Positions 18,276 to 27,960 are shown, counted from the stretch's first letter. The stretch: DNA of 51,523 nt from Chrysophaeum taylorii (GCA_029834535.1 JAQMWT010000039.1:1-51523); one strand, 5' to 3'. The notes: generated by a model not told the origin, from the sequence alone. Program-made: numbers and translations.

Positions 18276-21200
18276 ATGTCGCGCCGTAACTCCGGAGCGT
18301 CCTTCGACTTCGACACGGATGACGAGGAGGTCGATATCGACGAGGGCTTCGCTCAGGTCGAGCGGGACCGTGATGGTATCACGCTGACGTCGGGCGACGA
18401 CGACACCAAGAACGGCAAGCGTGGCCTGACGAAGGTTAACGACGGTGACAGATCGCCGCGTACGCTGTCGCAGCTCAGAATGTTCAAGCACCACGTTTCG
18501 CTGCTTTCACGCTACCCGACAAAATCCGAATTTAGTATGTGCGTTCGGGAAGAGGCCGAGTTGCAGCAGAAGATGGTCGACACGGGGGGCAAGCACCGCG
18601 TGCATAACATGATCAATACCGCGACGGCGTGGTCGTTCAAGTGTAAAGTAGAGGGCTGCGGCATCTTTAAGCGCGCTGCTCGTCGTGATGGGCTTATAGA
18701 CTTCGTCGTCACGCATGATGAACCTCACACCTGCACAGGAGTTTTTACACCGACGAAAACCCAGCCCAATTCGAACTACCGCGCAGAGCACTTCTTAGAG
18801 GCCGTGACGACCATCATCAAGATCTCTATGGCGAGCAAGTCAGGAGGCACTACTCGGAAAAGGCGTCTGGTAGATGTCCACAACAACGTCATCAAGGAAA
18901 GGCTCAATGAGATGACCAACCGAGAGCATACACTCGCATCCGTCGAGAACATCAAGCTCAAGTGCATCCTAGCGCTCTTGGGAGAGGAGGAGAGGAACGC
19001 GGTATCGGCGGTGTCTCGCGCATGTCTTGTTTGTGGCTGTTGTCCTGCAAGGAGGTGCATGTGTGTGATCAAACTTGTAATGTTCTGACCAAACTTTGTG
19101 ACCAAACTTGTGACTTTATGACAAAACTTTTGACTTGGTGACCAAACTTGTGACTTTATGATCAAACTTATGTCCGTGTGATCAAACTTTGTGATTAAAC
19201 TTGTAGCTTTCTGATCAAACTCTCTTGGTTTCGTGACCACACTTGAAAATCATAGCTTAGTGTGTCAGTATACTTCGCCACATCTACCTTCACGTGTGTG
19301 CATCAAAGTCACACTTGTCATTCTCTTAGGCGGAGTTGCACGCTTGCCAGCGCGCGTTGCGAGCCCACGGCCATGCGGTTAAGTTGTATGGCGCGAAACA
19401 AGGAGATCTCCTGAAGGTATTCATGAAGAGGCTCAAGTCTGAGCACAAGTCGGAACAAGAGTTCAGGCATGGCTCCGACAGGAGCCGGTACAAGAGCTTA
19501 GACCTCAACGACTACAAGATCCCTGAAACGCTGCAGTCACCTGCCTTGGCTGATAGGAAGTTCTTCTTAGGTTATGTCGTCGTGTCGAAACCCGCCATAC
19601 GCATGATGAATGCGGGCCTCCTGCGCCGGCATGCGTTTATTGACGGCGCTCACTGCCTCGACAACCAGGTGGTGATTTCTGTGACCGGCCGTGATGCCAA
19701 CAACCACCTCGTGATGATATCCACTTCACGGTGGAACATGACCGAGTCTGCGGAATCGATCGGCAAGGTCATTAAACTGACCGTCGAGAACATCCCGCAG
19801 ATAAACTGGCAGGGATTCGTCATAGTACAGGACTTCCAAAAGGGAGGCCTCATAGCGCACGTCACCGTGAGTGACCTCGCTAGCACCATTTGATTCCTCG
19901 TCTAATTCCGATTCCTGCGCAGCATACGCCCGAGGCCGACGCCTTCTCGTGCAGTAAGTCTTTGATGAACTGTTTACTTTTCGTGAATACGTCCTATTCA
20001 CAGTGAACCACGGCAGCGAGAACATCGCAAAGATCGCGGAATCCGGGGACGCCGCTATCTTTCGTCGCTTTGTTGAGGCGCCTACGAAGGCGGCCAGCGA
20101 CGCTTTTCATGCCGAACTTTCTCCCAAGGCCCAGCGTTGGGTGAGTCATAATCTCCTCGTGGCATTGAGTTTTCTGGCACTACAGGTTGCCAGTCGGCGC
20201 GAATATGCGCGAAAGCATCTGAACGATCAGAAAGCAGACACCGTCACAGTGTTAGACGGGCCCAGGGCACTCTTTGGCACAAGTACGAACAACCCGGCGG
20301 AGGCTTTCAACAAGAAGCACATCAACGCGAGGTTATGCAACGGACCCAAGTCCCTCCAGACCTTGTTCGCTGAGCAGGCAACGACCTACGCGGATACGAG
20401 CGCAGCGACCATCCGGTGCTCAAAAACCGGCGAGAGGCTCACGTGAGTCTTCCTCGTGTTCGGATGCAAATTGTTGCGTCATTAGTTTCGTCTTGTCTTC
20501 GATCAAAATAGCGTGTTTTCGGCCAATAATCTCAAGGGTCTCAACCATCTCAAATACGTACGGGCCTACGGGCCTTTGTCTTTTCAGATCAAACTTCCGT
20601 TGTTACGTTCACACTTGTCGGGTTGTTATATGTGATATCTAAGCGTGAACCGTAGGCCCAACTACTATAATGATGCCCAAGTCAAGGTTGCAAAAAGCAA
20701 GACCCGGATAACAAGAGTTCAGCCTTACGGCGGCGGCGCTGGGGCCAATAAGGGGACGTTCTTGGTGTATGTCAAAGGTGACAACAATCAGCAACTTACG
20801 TCCATCGTTGTTATCGGGCAGAAGGGATACGTGAATTTCGAAGATTCGGAGCAACTCGACGTACTTTCCTGTAGCTGTGGCAACTACGCGCTCTCTCGCT
20901 TGCCGTGCGTTTGCATGATTGGAGCTCAGATAGCTCGCGGTGAGCGTGCTGAGGATCTCTATCCACTTTGGACCACGACGCAGCGTTGGGAAAATCAATA
21001 TCGGATCGGGGGGGTGTTTCCGATTCTCAACGCAACGGAAATGGAATCGGCGCAAGGAGAAATTGAAGCCGAATGCAAAGAAGCTGGTGAGGAGTTTGAG
21101 CCTTGGCTGCCATCCGCGATCGGGCCCCGACGGACAGGCAGGCCAAAGAACGACCAACGCCAAGAATCCTCGCTGCGGAAGAATACGGGGTCGGGGTCAA

Positions 21201-21760
21201 AGAAGGACCGGAAGCGTGCACGAAAAGAAATGGCCAAGACGCTCGCCGGGTTGGACCCAGAAGGAACTGCTGCCCGCGTCGCCAGTAAGAAGCGGAGGAA
21301 AGGAGGCCGCAAAGCAACCGAGCCTCCCGAGCCTACCGAGCCTCCCGCGTCTACCGAGCCCCCCGCGTCTACCGAGCCTCCCGAGCCTACCGAGCCTCCC
21401 GCGTCTACCGAGCCTCCCGCGTCTACCGAGCCTCCCGCGTCTACCGAGCCTCCCGGGTGTGCCGAGCCTCCCGCGTCTGCCGAGCCTCCCGCGTCTACCG
21501 AGCCTCCCGCGTCTACCGAGCCTCCCGCGTCTGCCGAGCCTCCCGCGTCTGCCGAGCCTCCCGCGTCTGCCGAGCCTCCCGCGTCTACAGCCCTCGCGTC
21601 TGCCGAGCCCCCGAACAAGCGGCAGAAAGAGTCGTCTACAAGCTCGTTTCCTCCCTGGTGGCCAACAGACAAAGAAGCGTGGGATCGTGCGCGCGCCGAG
21701 CTCACCACTACCCTCAATATGCTTACGGCGCGCGGAAGGAGTGTCAAATCAGTCGGGTGA
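18276..21760 (+). CDS. Mutator-like (MULE) transposase, five exons
   Basis: Predicted 949-residue DDE transposase. Exons: 18276-19001, 19330-19866, 19923-19953 (31 nt), 20004-20442 and 20644-21760. Introns (328, 56, 50 and 201 nt) are GT-AG, with donors GTGAGT and GTAAGT at introns 2 and 3. Domains: acidic N-terminus; a MuDR-type zinc finger WSFKCKVEGCGIF...HTC; the DDE core FIDGAH (D at 19642), IVQDFQKGGL (D at 19831) and TNNPAEAFNKK (E at 20300). The microexon completes the usual DAFSC-MNH segment between the second D and the E. A SWIM-like finger follows, CSCG...LPCVC (20870-20914), with Cys where SWIM normally ends in His. A basic region and a TEPPAS repeat complete the chain. No stops or frameshifts, so it may be functional. 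A donor at 19011 is also possible for intron 1. Confidence 0.85.
19066..19228 (+). repeat. Iteron cluster within MULE intron 1
   Basis: Nine copies or near-copies of GAYCAAACTT occur in about 160 bases at roughly 18-bp spacing, inside the first intron of the transposase gene. They match the motif at the element's ends. Confidence 0.8.
21318..21595 (+). repeat. 18-bp coding repeat (TEPPAS array)
   Basis: About fifteen units of ACCGAGCCTCCCGCGTCT and variants encode Thr/Ala-Glu-Pro-Pro-Ala/Glu-Ser/Pro repeats near the C-terminus of the transposase. The length is a multiple of three, so copy number can vary without loss of frame. Long ORFs in the other five frames here are shadows of this array. 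Confidence 0.9.
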
Positions 21761-21969
21761 TGGCTTCGGATGTGCCATATCCCGCTGCGCAGCCTAATCA
21801 CTACGTTCCTGGAACAGTCACCTACGCCAGAAATAAGTCCACCGTCACGTACGACAACGGGGACGATACGGAGCGGTATGATGCGAACGACGAAGACAAG
21901 GGAATCCTTGCCGAGCTGAGTATGGGGTACTTCTTACCTTTCGAGAACGATTCGGTGCGATATGTGTAG
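21760..21969 (+). CDS. Small ORF with Tudor/SH3-like sequence, overlapping transposase stop
   Basis: ATG at 21760 shares its A with the transposase TGA (TGATG). It encodes 69 residues with no low complexity: an N-terminal Pro-rich stretch, then YVPGTVTYARNKSTVTYDN and an acidic end. The G-T-V-x(n)-V-x-Y-D-x-G-D pattern resembles Tudor or chromo-barrel SH3-like folds. It could be a separate small protein, a C-terminal domain joined by an unseen splice or frameshift, or a reinitiation product. Function unknown. Confidence 0.45.
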   Translation: MASDVPYPAAQPNHYVPGTVTYARNKSTVTYDNGDDTERYDANDEDKGILAELSMGYFLPFENDSVRYV

Positions 21970-22815
21970 CCGAGTTCAATGATGTGTGTTTTTATGGGAG
22001 TGTCCAAGAATGTTTGTAGCAGCGAGCTCGTGTGACCCACGGTCCTATCGGGCATGTACACCCAACGCACTCGACACGGAAACAACAGGCTTCGCGCAGG
22101 AATCCAATCAATCAGGACGGCCTACGCGTGCTCCACCGGCCGGAAAGCCTCGCTCCAAGAAAAGGACCCAGTGCGCCATGTTCTCCACTCGTTCAACAAG
22201 GCTCACAGGTGACTTGTTTATTTCCAAGCTCCCGCGTCGACTTCAAATCCATGGTTCGTTAACGCCCGGGGGGCACTTCGACATAGCCGTGTGGTTGCCT
22301 CGACAAGACCGCCAACGACAACCTCCACAACACTATCAAGAGGCACCCTCCTTAGAACCTCTGATGCGCGCTCTCGACCCTGAATCGATTCGCAAATAAC
22401 ATCTCCCTCTCGGATTTTGGGATCCAGGATGGGGTGATCCGTGTCACGCTGGCCATTTACCTTTGTCTTTTGGCGTCCGCCTCTTGCCGAAGAATGGCGG
22501 GCGACCACGGCAACAGCACCATGGTGAGTCGCGGTATGGGATGCTCCTACGATGGAAGGTGCGAGAATGGGCCCAGCTTAACCGCGTCAAGCCGTGGGAA
22601 ACTGCTGGCGAGGCCGCGCGTCGCAGCCCTCAATATGCGAAGCTCCTTGCGTATCGCCGCGCTGCCTTAGGATCTCCTTCTAAGGCGGTCATGGGGGGGG
22701 GTCCATGCCGCGCGTGTAACGCCACGGTAGATTCTGCGTAGCTGCAGCACCTAGCTCTCGTTTTTAAAGCATTTTCGCACCAAAAGCGCTCACGCGCCCC
22801 CTTAAAAAGCCTCCT
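21970..22815 (+). other. MULE 3' region with hypothetical ORFs
   Basis: Plus ORFs at 21986-22399 and 22463-22741 are open but unrecognised. The second (92 codons) ends in a C-x2-C (CRACN) segment and has a mixed composition. They may be exons of a second MULE gene; no splice pair was secured. Confidence 0.25.
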
Positions 22816-22819
22816 TAAG

Positions 22820-23076
22820 TTTGATTTTTAAAGCCAAAGTTTGGTCAATACCGTGGAAGTTTGAGGAGTAGTGATCAAACTTGTTGACCAAACTTACAAG
22901 GAAATTAATCAAACTTAAAGGGTTGATTGATCAAACTTAATGCAACTTCGGAGTGACCAAACTTAACTGACCAAACTTCTATGGAAAGTGACCAAACTTG
23001 TGAGTTTTCCCTTAAACATACATCAAAATCGAGCAAATATGAAATAAATTCACCAAACTTGTTGACCAAACTTGAC
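22820..23076 (+). repeat. Right-end iterons of the MULE
   Basis: Nine copies of GAYCAAACTT (or CACCAAACTT/AATCAAACTT) plus one inverted AAGTTTGGTC in about 250 bases of AT-rich DNA. This is the same motif as at the left end and in intron 1. Confidence 0.8.
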
Positions 23077-23439
23077 CGATCCCTTAAAAAAAATCCTTTG
23101 GTTGAAAAACTAGCCCTCTCGAAGAGAGGGTGTTTGCCAAAGCTCTTCGGGTGATTAATGCGTGCGCGAAACCGTCGTCGCCAGCTCAGTATATCAGTAC
23201 ATTGCATACTAAACGGATCGCCAAAAGCGGGAAGTTCAATGTGCGTCACGTCTGTCTGTCTGTCTGGCTTGGCGGACGTTTCCGGACCTTCCGTTAGAAG
23301 TCTTTGCGAAGAGGCGGAAGACCAGAGGGGAAGGACCGGGGGGAGAGTCGCGAAGCCCAACGTTCGCGGCATTTTCAAACCAAAGTAGGGTGGGGATACA
23401 TGCGACAAAGCCAAAGCCGAGCCAAACGTCCGACGCCCC
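23077..23439. other. Spacer between MULE and Helitron fragment
   Basis: Contains a perfect 7-bp hairpin CCCTCTC-GAA-GAGAGGG (23114-23130) and a TCTG microsatellite (about 23248-23264). Minus ORF 23441-22905 runs through MULE iterons and is not credible as a gene. Confidence 0.4.
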
Positions 23440-23971
23440 AAAGTCGTAGGACACGACCAAATCGTGGAGTCCTCTTGCCCAAGGCCCGTCTTCTGCCACC
23501 TCCAGCTCTACGTGGCTCTCTGTCGAGTCGGCAACCGCGAGGATATCCTCTTCTGGGTCGACGACTCCACCCTACCCCACACGTGCTGCGCAATACCGAT
23601 AAGCCCCCTCCCGGCGTCTACACGCGCACTGTAGGTGAACTTACTGGGACCAGGTGAACTTACTGGAACCAGGTGAACGTACTGGGGTTAGAGATTGGGA
23701 CTAGGTGAACTTTGTTACCAGGTGAACTTACTGGGTCTTTAGAGTAAACTCAAAGGTTAGCGGCGTGTGCGGATCAAAGCAACTTAGAGTGACAGCGACG
23801 AGCTCAAAGGAGAGTGGGGTGAGTGGATGTGAGCACGAGTGGGTTTGCGCCGAACTTACTGGGGTTAGAGATTGGGACTAGGTGGACTTGCCGGGACCAG
23901 GTGAACTTACTGGGGTTAGAGACTGGGACTAGGTGAACTTACTGGCCTGCACTTGTATAAATTCTAAAAAG
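23440..23971 (+). mobile_element. Helitron 3' end, copy 2, inverted relative to copy 1
   Basis: In reverse complement this matches about 3242-3720 for most of its length, including the helicase tail, the GGTGAACTTACTGG iterons and the final CTGGCCTGCACTTGTAT. Homology ends after TTCTAAAAAG (23962-23971). The element body upstream is missing. Confidence 0.65.
23478..23635 (+). pseudogene. Helitron helicase C-terminal remnant
   Basis: In one frame the sequence reads PVFCHLQLYVALCRVGNRED, then ILFWVDDSTLP, and stops at TAG after SPLPASTRAL. This is the end of a Pif1-type Helitron helicase (PVF-HGQLYVALSRV). The T-NKSQGQT block just upstream is no longer readable, and a base appears lost in the preceding Lys-Pro codons. 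Only about 50 residues remain. Confidence 0.7.
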
Positions 23972-24046
23972 GAGATGTCGAAATCTGTCCGTCAACAGGC
24001 TTTTTGTCCGTCAACAGTGGTGGTGAGGGTTCGTTGAGGCCTTTTT

Positions 24047-25546
24047 TTGTTGAGGTCGTCAGTGCAGGGACTCGCCGCTGATAACGCTGCCTTAAAAGCC
24101 CAAATCGCCGCTGATTTCGCTAATCTCAGAGCCAAACACGCTGCCGCAAATGATGCGCTCGCCGCGAAAATCGCTGCCGCAATCGCAGCCCAAGACGAGC
24201 AACTTGATCAAGACGAGCAGCTCGATCAAGACGAGCAACTTGAACAAGCTCCCCAACCAGCTGTTCTTACGGCAACTCCCCTCAAGCAAAAGCAAACTTC
24301 TCACGAAGTCGCGACCCAAGACCCGATCATCTCGATGATCACCCACCCTCATGCCGACTACTCCACCGGATGTCAAACACCCCACGGCAAAGTCTCAGAC
24401 CCCACTGCCTTCCCTCCGGACCCAGGCATAGCCAAGGTTACTCCACAACCTGGCACACCCCACATTCACGAGGACACTCCACATTGTTCGAATATCGCAC
24501 CAGCAATGTTGAACACTCCACCACCACCAACAAACATTATTCCCTTCACTCCGCCAACCCCACCGGAGCCTCCACCTCCTTCACTGGAGCCTAACTCCCC
24601 ACTATCGGCGACTCCCACTTCACAATCTATTAAGTTCTCCAACATCCTCGTCAACCCCCTCACCGCATCACTCACCCCCTTCCTGATGATCATGCCACCT
24701 ACGGCCATGACGGCCCCGGCACCGTCATCCCTGACCAAGCCCCCACCGCGGCTCAAGCTCTTGCCGCCCCACCGTCGGACTCTCCAGTCCGATATCCATC
24801 ATCTTCCGCAAGTCACTCTCCACAAGAATTTCATAACCATCCACAAGACCATGCCACCTACGGCCACGACGGCCCCGGCACTTCCATTCCTACCACAGCT
24901 CCTTCCGCGGCTCAAGCTACTGCCGCCCAACCATCGGACCCCCTCCTCCTAACAGACCTTCATCACCCTTCGAAAGTCGCGGTTCCCCCGATTTTCATCA
25001 CCCGCGTGATTACGCACTCCACGGCTACGACCCTTCCCCCGTCTCCACCCAAGCAACACTCCGCCTCCTTTCTCAAAGTTCCAATGCACCTCCGTCTGCG
25101 CTCCAACGCGAGTTGGCCACCACCACGGCTGCATTCCACTCCCAAACCGCTGACTTGGCCGCAACCAGGGCCATGCTCATTCGCAAGGACGACGCTTTGT
25201 CCTCCACAGCCGCCAAACTCACCATCACCGACGCCGCCCTGGCTTTCGCCACTGCCCAGCTCGCCATCCAAGCCGACGAAGTGGTCTCCACCCACGCGGA
25301 ACTCCATCTCACCCACACACAGTTCAAGTCACTCGAAACTGCCTACGCTGATATCCGCAACTCCCACTTTGAAACCAACGCCGTCCTCCACACCATTCTC
25401 CGCTCACTAGATGCCACCCACCCCACCAACGATGCTGCATCGCATCCTTCACCTCCTTTCCCCATCAACAACCAACCTTCATCCCCTTCCGAACCAACCT
25501 CCAATGCCTCTCCCCCGATTCTCCCCGAGTATCATCACCGCCTCCA
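24047..25546 (+). pseudogene. Fragment of element-B-type gag-like gene (inverted copy)
   Basis: About 24361-25546 is the reverse-complement counterpart of about 34371-35530 in element B. Shared segments are GCQTPHG.VSDPTAFPPDP, the Pro-rich PPTPPEPPPPSLEPNSPL and the helical STAAKL.ITDAALAF.TA.L (25195-25265). The first 300 bases differ from B: an Ala/Asp-rich coiled coil with a three-fold DEQLDQ repeat (about 24196-24250). The reading frame changes at least twice, so it is not one intact gene. Homology to B stops about three bases before the ATG of the next gene. Confidence 0.65.
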
Positions 25547-25548
25547 TT

Positions 25549-26615
25549 ATGGCCACGCTGAACGCAGGCGCCCACCGTCGAGCCAAGCAGGCTGAATGCC
25601 AACGCCGCAAGCGCCAACGCGATCGCGAGGCAGTGTTGGAGGGCGATGAAAGTGCACTCAAACGCCGAGCACGCGCAGCTGAAAACAAACAGCGATCACG
25701 CATGAAAAAAAACTTGAAGCTGCAGACACCGCCCGCAAGCAAGTGAAGCTCGCGGAAGAGTTCGAGAAGTTAGCCTGGCCACGCGAGTGGGACGATGATG
25801 TCGAAGGCGGCAGGGAGGATCGTCTTGCGGCCACGGTACTCTACCAGCGCGCAACCGAATACACCCCGGTCGGAGGGGATCGAAAATCGCGCTCTCAAGC
25901 GCAATGTCGTATCGGATTGTACCATCTCAAGCTGTCTGAGTTACCGGATGATGGAAGTCTTCCCCGCGACGACTATTGGCTTTACTTCGAGGAGAGAGGT
26001 TCTTTGTTGGAGTTGACGCGAGTGGAGTCCGAGGGCATGAGCCTGTTGAAGGCGGCTGCGGATCTGTATCATGCCAAGGCTGCGTATGAATACGCGATGA
26101 ACTGTAACAACGATCATGATCGAATGCACTACTATCGCATCGCTGCTGAACGGGGTCACAATGATGCGTCGTACGAGCTCGGGAGATTATATGATTCGAA
26201 AGGGAACGACCAAGAAGCCTACATTCATTACCGCAACACATCTAGGCGCGGTGCAAATTGCGGAAACGGGCTCAACCGCAGCAGTGCTGCCTTTTGCTGC
26301 GGCCTCTTTCACGAACAGGGTCCTGCGCATTGTGGCCGAAAAAGCGACCTCGCAGCGAGGAAGAGCTACGATTCCGCAGTCTGCTACGATGAAGTTGATC
26401 CAGATCCCCGGGCTTACTTCGCCCTCGTACGATTCTACAAGACTGGCCGTGGCGGCTTACCTTGCGACCCTGGCCAAGCCTCTCGCATGCTTGAACTTGC
26501 TGGCGCTGTGGCTGACACCTGGCGACAAACTGGGAGACCGCATTTTCTGGCAGAAAGACCCCCAGCCTGTGATAGCCTGCATCTATACCCACCAGCTATA
26601 CCCACCAGCCCCTGA
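25549..26615 (+). pseudogene. Basic/coiled-coil plus SEL1-repeat protein, split at A8 tract
   Basis: From ATG 25549 the first 55 codons are very basic (KRRARAAENKQRSRMKK, bZIP-like in look). The frame then fails at eight A (25705-25712). One base later the chain continues as KLEAADTARKQVKLAEEFEK and stays open to 26615, giving a total of about 355 residues. The second part has SEL1-like helical repeats: YYRIAAERGHNDASYELGRL, then AYIHYRNTSRRG, and AYFALVRFYKTGRGG with DPGQASRMLELAGAV. SEL1 repeats are alpha-helical protein-interaction scaffolds. The break may be a genuine indel, a sequencing error in a homopolymer, or slippage. It could be a host gene or cargo. Confidence 0.6.
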
Positions 26616-26796
26616 TATAACCGTAGGCACGCTTATTAACTCCTAGCGTGTTGTCGCGGCTCCAGTCGGCGCACTATCCGCCCTTTATCTCGCGCACCGC
26701 CAAACTCCAAAGCTCCAAAGTCGTCGTGGGGCGCGTTCACTCCGTTCACTCCACACTGATGTTACTAGGCGCGCGAAGGGCGCCCACGTGGCAACG

Positions 26797-26813
26797 TACT
26801 GGCCTGCACTTGT
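26797..26813 (+). repeat. Isolated match to the Helitron terminus
   Basis: TACTGGCCTGCACTTGT is identical to the last conserved part of both Helitron 3' ends (near 3252-3268 on minus and 23940-23956 on plus). The surrounding sequence is unrelated. It may be a remnant of a third copy. Confidence 0.5.
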
Positions 26814-26841
26814 CTTCCTCTATCTGCTGGAGGATGCTCTC

Positions 26842-27171
26842 TTACGCGCGTTCGTTTTCTCGGCGTAACTCGCGTAAATGAGCTTCATAAATCTCGTTGA
26901 TGATCGGTGTTTCGGTGTCTCGCGCACGTGCTGGCTGGGCTGCCGGTTGCCTCGCCGGCGGCGCTTCCAACGGTTCGTCGCCGTTGTAGTTCAGCTCTTC
27001 TTCATTGTCATCATCCTCGGTAACATATTCATCATCATCATTATCATCAACATCGTCATCATCATCATCGTGCCGTTCGTTCGTCCCCTCGGGACGACTT
27101 GAAGGTTCGCGTTCTCGTATCTGCTCGCCAGCAGCGTCATCGTCCTCCATGTCGGCTTCGGCTCGCTCCAA
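26842..27171 (-). CDS. Element A: acidic gag-like ORF fragment
   Basis: A 109-codon minus ORF starts MERAEADMEDDD, carries a long Asp run encoded by a TCA-type microsatellite (27015-27070), then EEELNYNGDEP, and ends in charged helix (HLRELRRENERA). The order (acidic start, LNY, spacer, charged helix) parallels the element C gag-like protein at 37086, so I read it as the truncated homologue in element A. It stops without the downstream domains. Confidence 0.45.
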   Translation of the reverse strand: MERAEADMEDDDAAGEQIREREPSSRPEGTNERHDDDDDDVDDNDDDEYVTEDDDNEEELNYNGDEPLEAPPARQPAAQPARARDTETPIINEIYEAHLRELRRENERA

Positions 27172-27294
27172 TCGGCCAAAGTCAGAACGGGTCCAATAAG
27201 GTTGAGTCGTCGTCGTTCTCGTGGTCCTACGACTCTGGGACTTCCACTCGCCACGTCACGCGTAACGTCGTCGCCGCGTGCGTCTTCCACCGAC

Positions 27295-27650
27295 CTATCT
27301 ATCAGTTCCGGTGGGCGGCAGAGTCCGTCTCTGCCCGGCAATCAATGCCTCAGTGAGCTGCGACCTCACTCCGCTCGCCTGCGGCAGCGGTACCCGGGTT
27401 GCGCGTCGGCTGGAACCGATCCGCGCGTCGTCACCTCCGACGACAAACGTATCCGGCCGGGGATCTTTCCCACGGCGATGGTCCCTCTCGAACTCTTCGT
27501 CGGCGCGCTTGATCAGGGCGCGCACGGCTTGTCCGGACCGTGTGGAGAATGCAAGATGCACTCGTCCGCTGCGACCGATATGGCCGCTCGAATCTCGTAT
27601 TCCTCCACCACCTGTGGCGTAGAGGGAAATTTTGCCTACCTGGGCTCACC
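27295..27650 (-). pseudogene. Element A leader-proximal coding region
   Basis: On minus, GTGGAGGAATACGAGATTCG at about 27612 begins a stretch that aligns with 36664-36770 of element C and with 35715-35741 (minus) of element B. A 28-base block reading ACACGGTCCGGA.. then ..CCTGATCAAG is shared with C at about 36733-36765. Minus ORF 27561-27295 (HLAFSTRSGQAVRALIKRAD...) covers part of it. It joins the acidic ORF only after frame changes. Confidence 0.45.
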
Positions 27651-27756
27651 TTCGAATCTAGGCTCGCCGCTCACGCCCGTGCTCTTGATCGAGTCAACTG
27701 GACGTGGAAGGCCGTTCACCCGCCACACAACCACAAACAACTTCCGTGCCTGGTCC

Positions 27757-27960
27757 TCACAACTTGAGGATCGGCTGTTGCTTTATGATTAAGATACTCT
27801 CGAATCACAGAAATCAGGGTGACGTATGTCACGGAAAAGGAAGATGATGTCACAGAGAAAACTGACATCATCAGATCGGAGTAGGGTGCCCCTGATAAGG
27901 GGGGGGGCTAGAGGAGGGGTAAGCCTTAGGAGGAGGAAGTTACCGCCACATCTACGCCCT
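27757..27960. repeat. LTR/leader-like repeat of the A/B/C family, copy 1
   Basis: Shares with 35875-36040 the elements CAACTTGAGGAT, TTTATGAT, TGACGT, TAAGCCTTAG and TTRCCGCCACA in the same order and strand. In minus orientation it reads ATCATAAAGCAAC.AGCC..CCTCAAGTTG, which is also present at 36487-36515 (plus) in element C. It lies immediately 5' of element A and 3' of element B, as expected of an LTR or its remnant. Confidence 0.5.

Larger units (their letters stand above)
18105..23076 (+). mobile_element. Mutator-like DNA transposon (MULE)
   Basis: It contains a MULE transposase gene (18276-21760) and is bounded by oppositely oriented GAYCAAACTT iteron clusters at about 18126-18176 and 22820-23076. 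A short inverted match, GTCAAGTTT (18105-18113) against its complement (23068-23076), near AAGGG marks the outermost common sequence. I use these as approximate limits; a long TIR and a 9-bp target duplication could not be confirmed by eye. Confidence 0.65.

Noticed and set aside
20995..21801. Minus ORF of Gly/Ser/Ala repeats and two plus ORFs across the TEPPAS array
   Set aside because: They are other-frame readings of the 18-bp repeat within transposase exon 5.
18105..23076. Exact MULE terminal inverted repeats and 9-bp target duplication
   Set aside because: Only a nine-base inverted match was visible; not enough to fix the ends.
23114..23130. Hairpin CCCTCTC-GAA-GAGAGGG as the Helitron terminal hairpin
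   Set aside because: It lies about 850 bases from the Helitron 3' end and outside the homologous segment, so it cannot be that structure.
22905..23441. 178-codon minus ORF right of the MULE
   Set aside because: It runs through the iteron cluster and a microsatellite and has no motif.
3242..23971. One 20.7-kb transposon with roughly 500-bp terminal inverted repeats
   Set aside because: The inverted segments contain Helitron helicase C-termini and 3' ends; no flanking target duplication was found.
27015..27070. TCA-type trinucleotide run as a regulatory feature
   Set aside because: It is the coding microsatellite for the Asp-rich stretch of the minus ORF 27171-26842.
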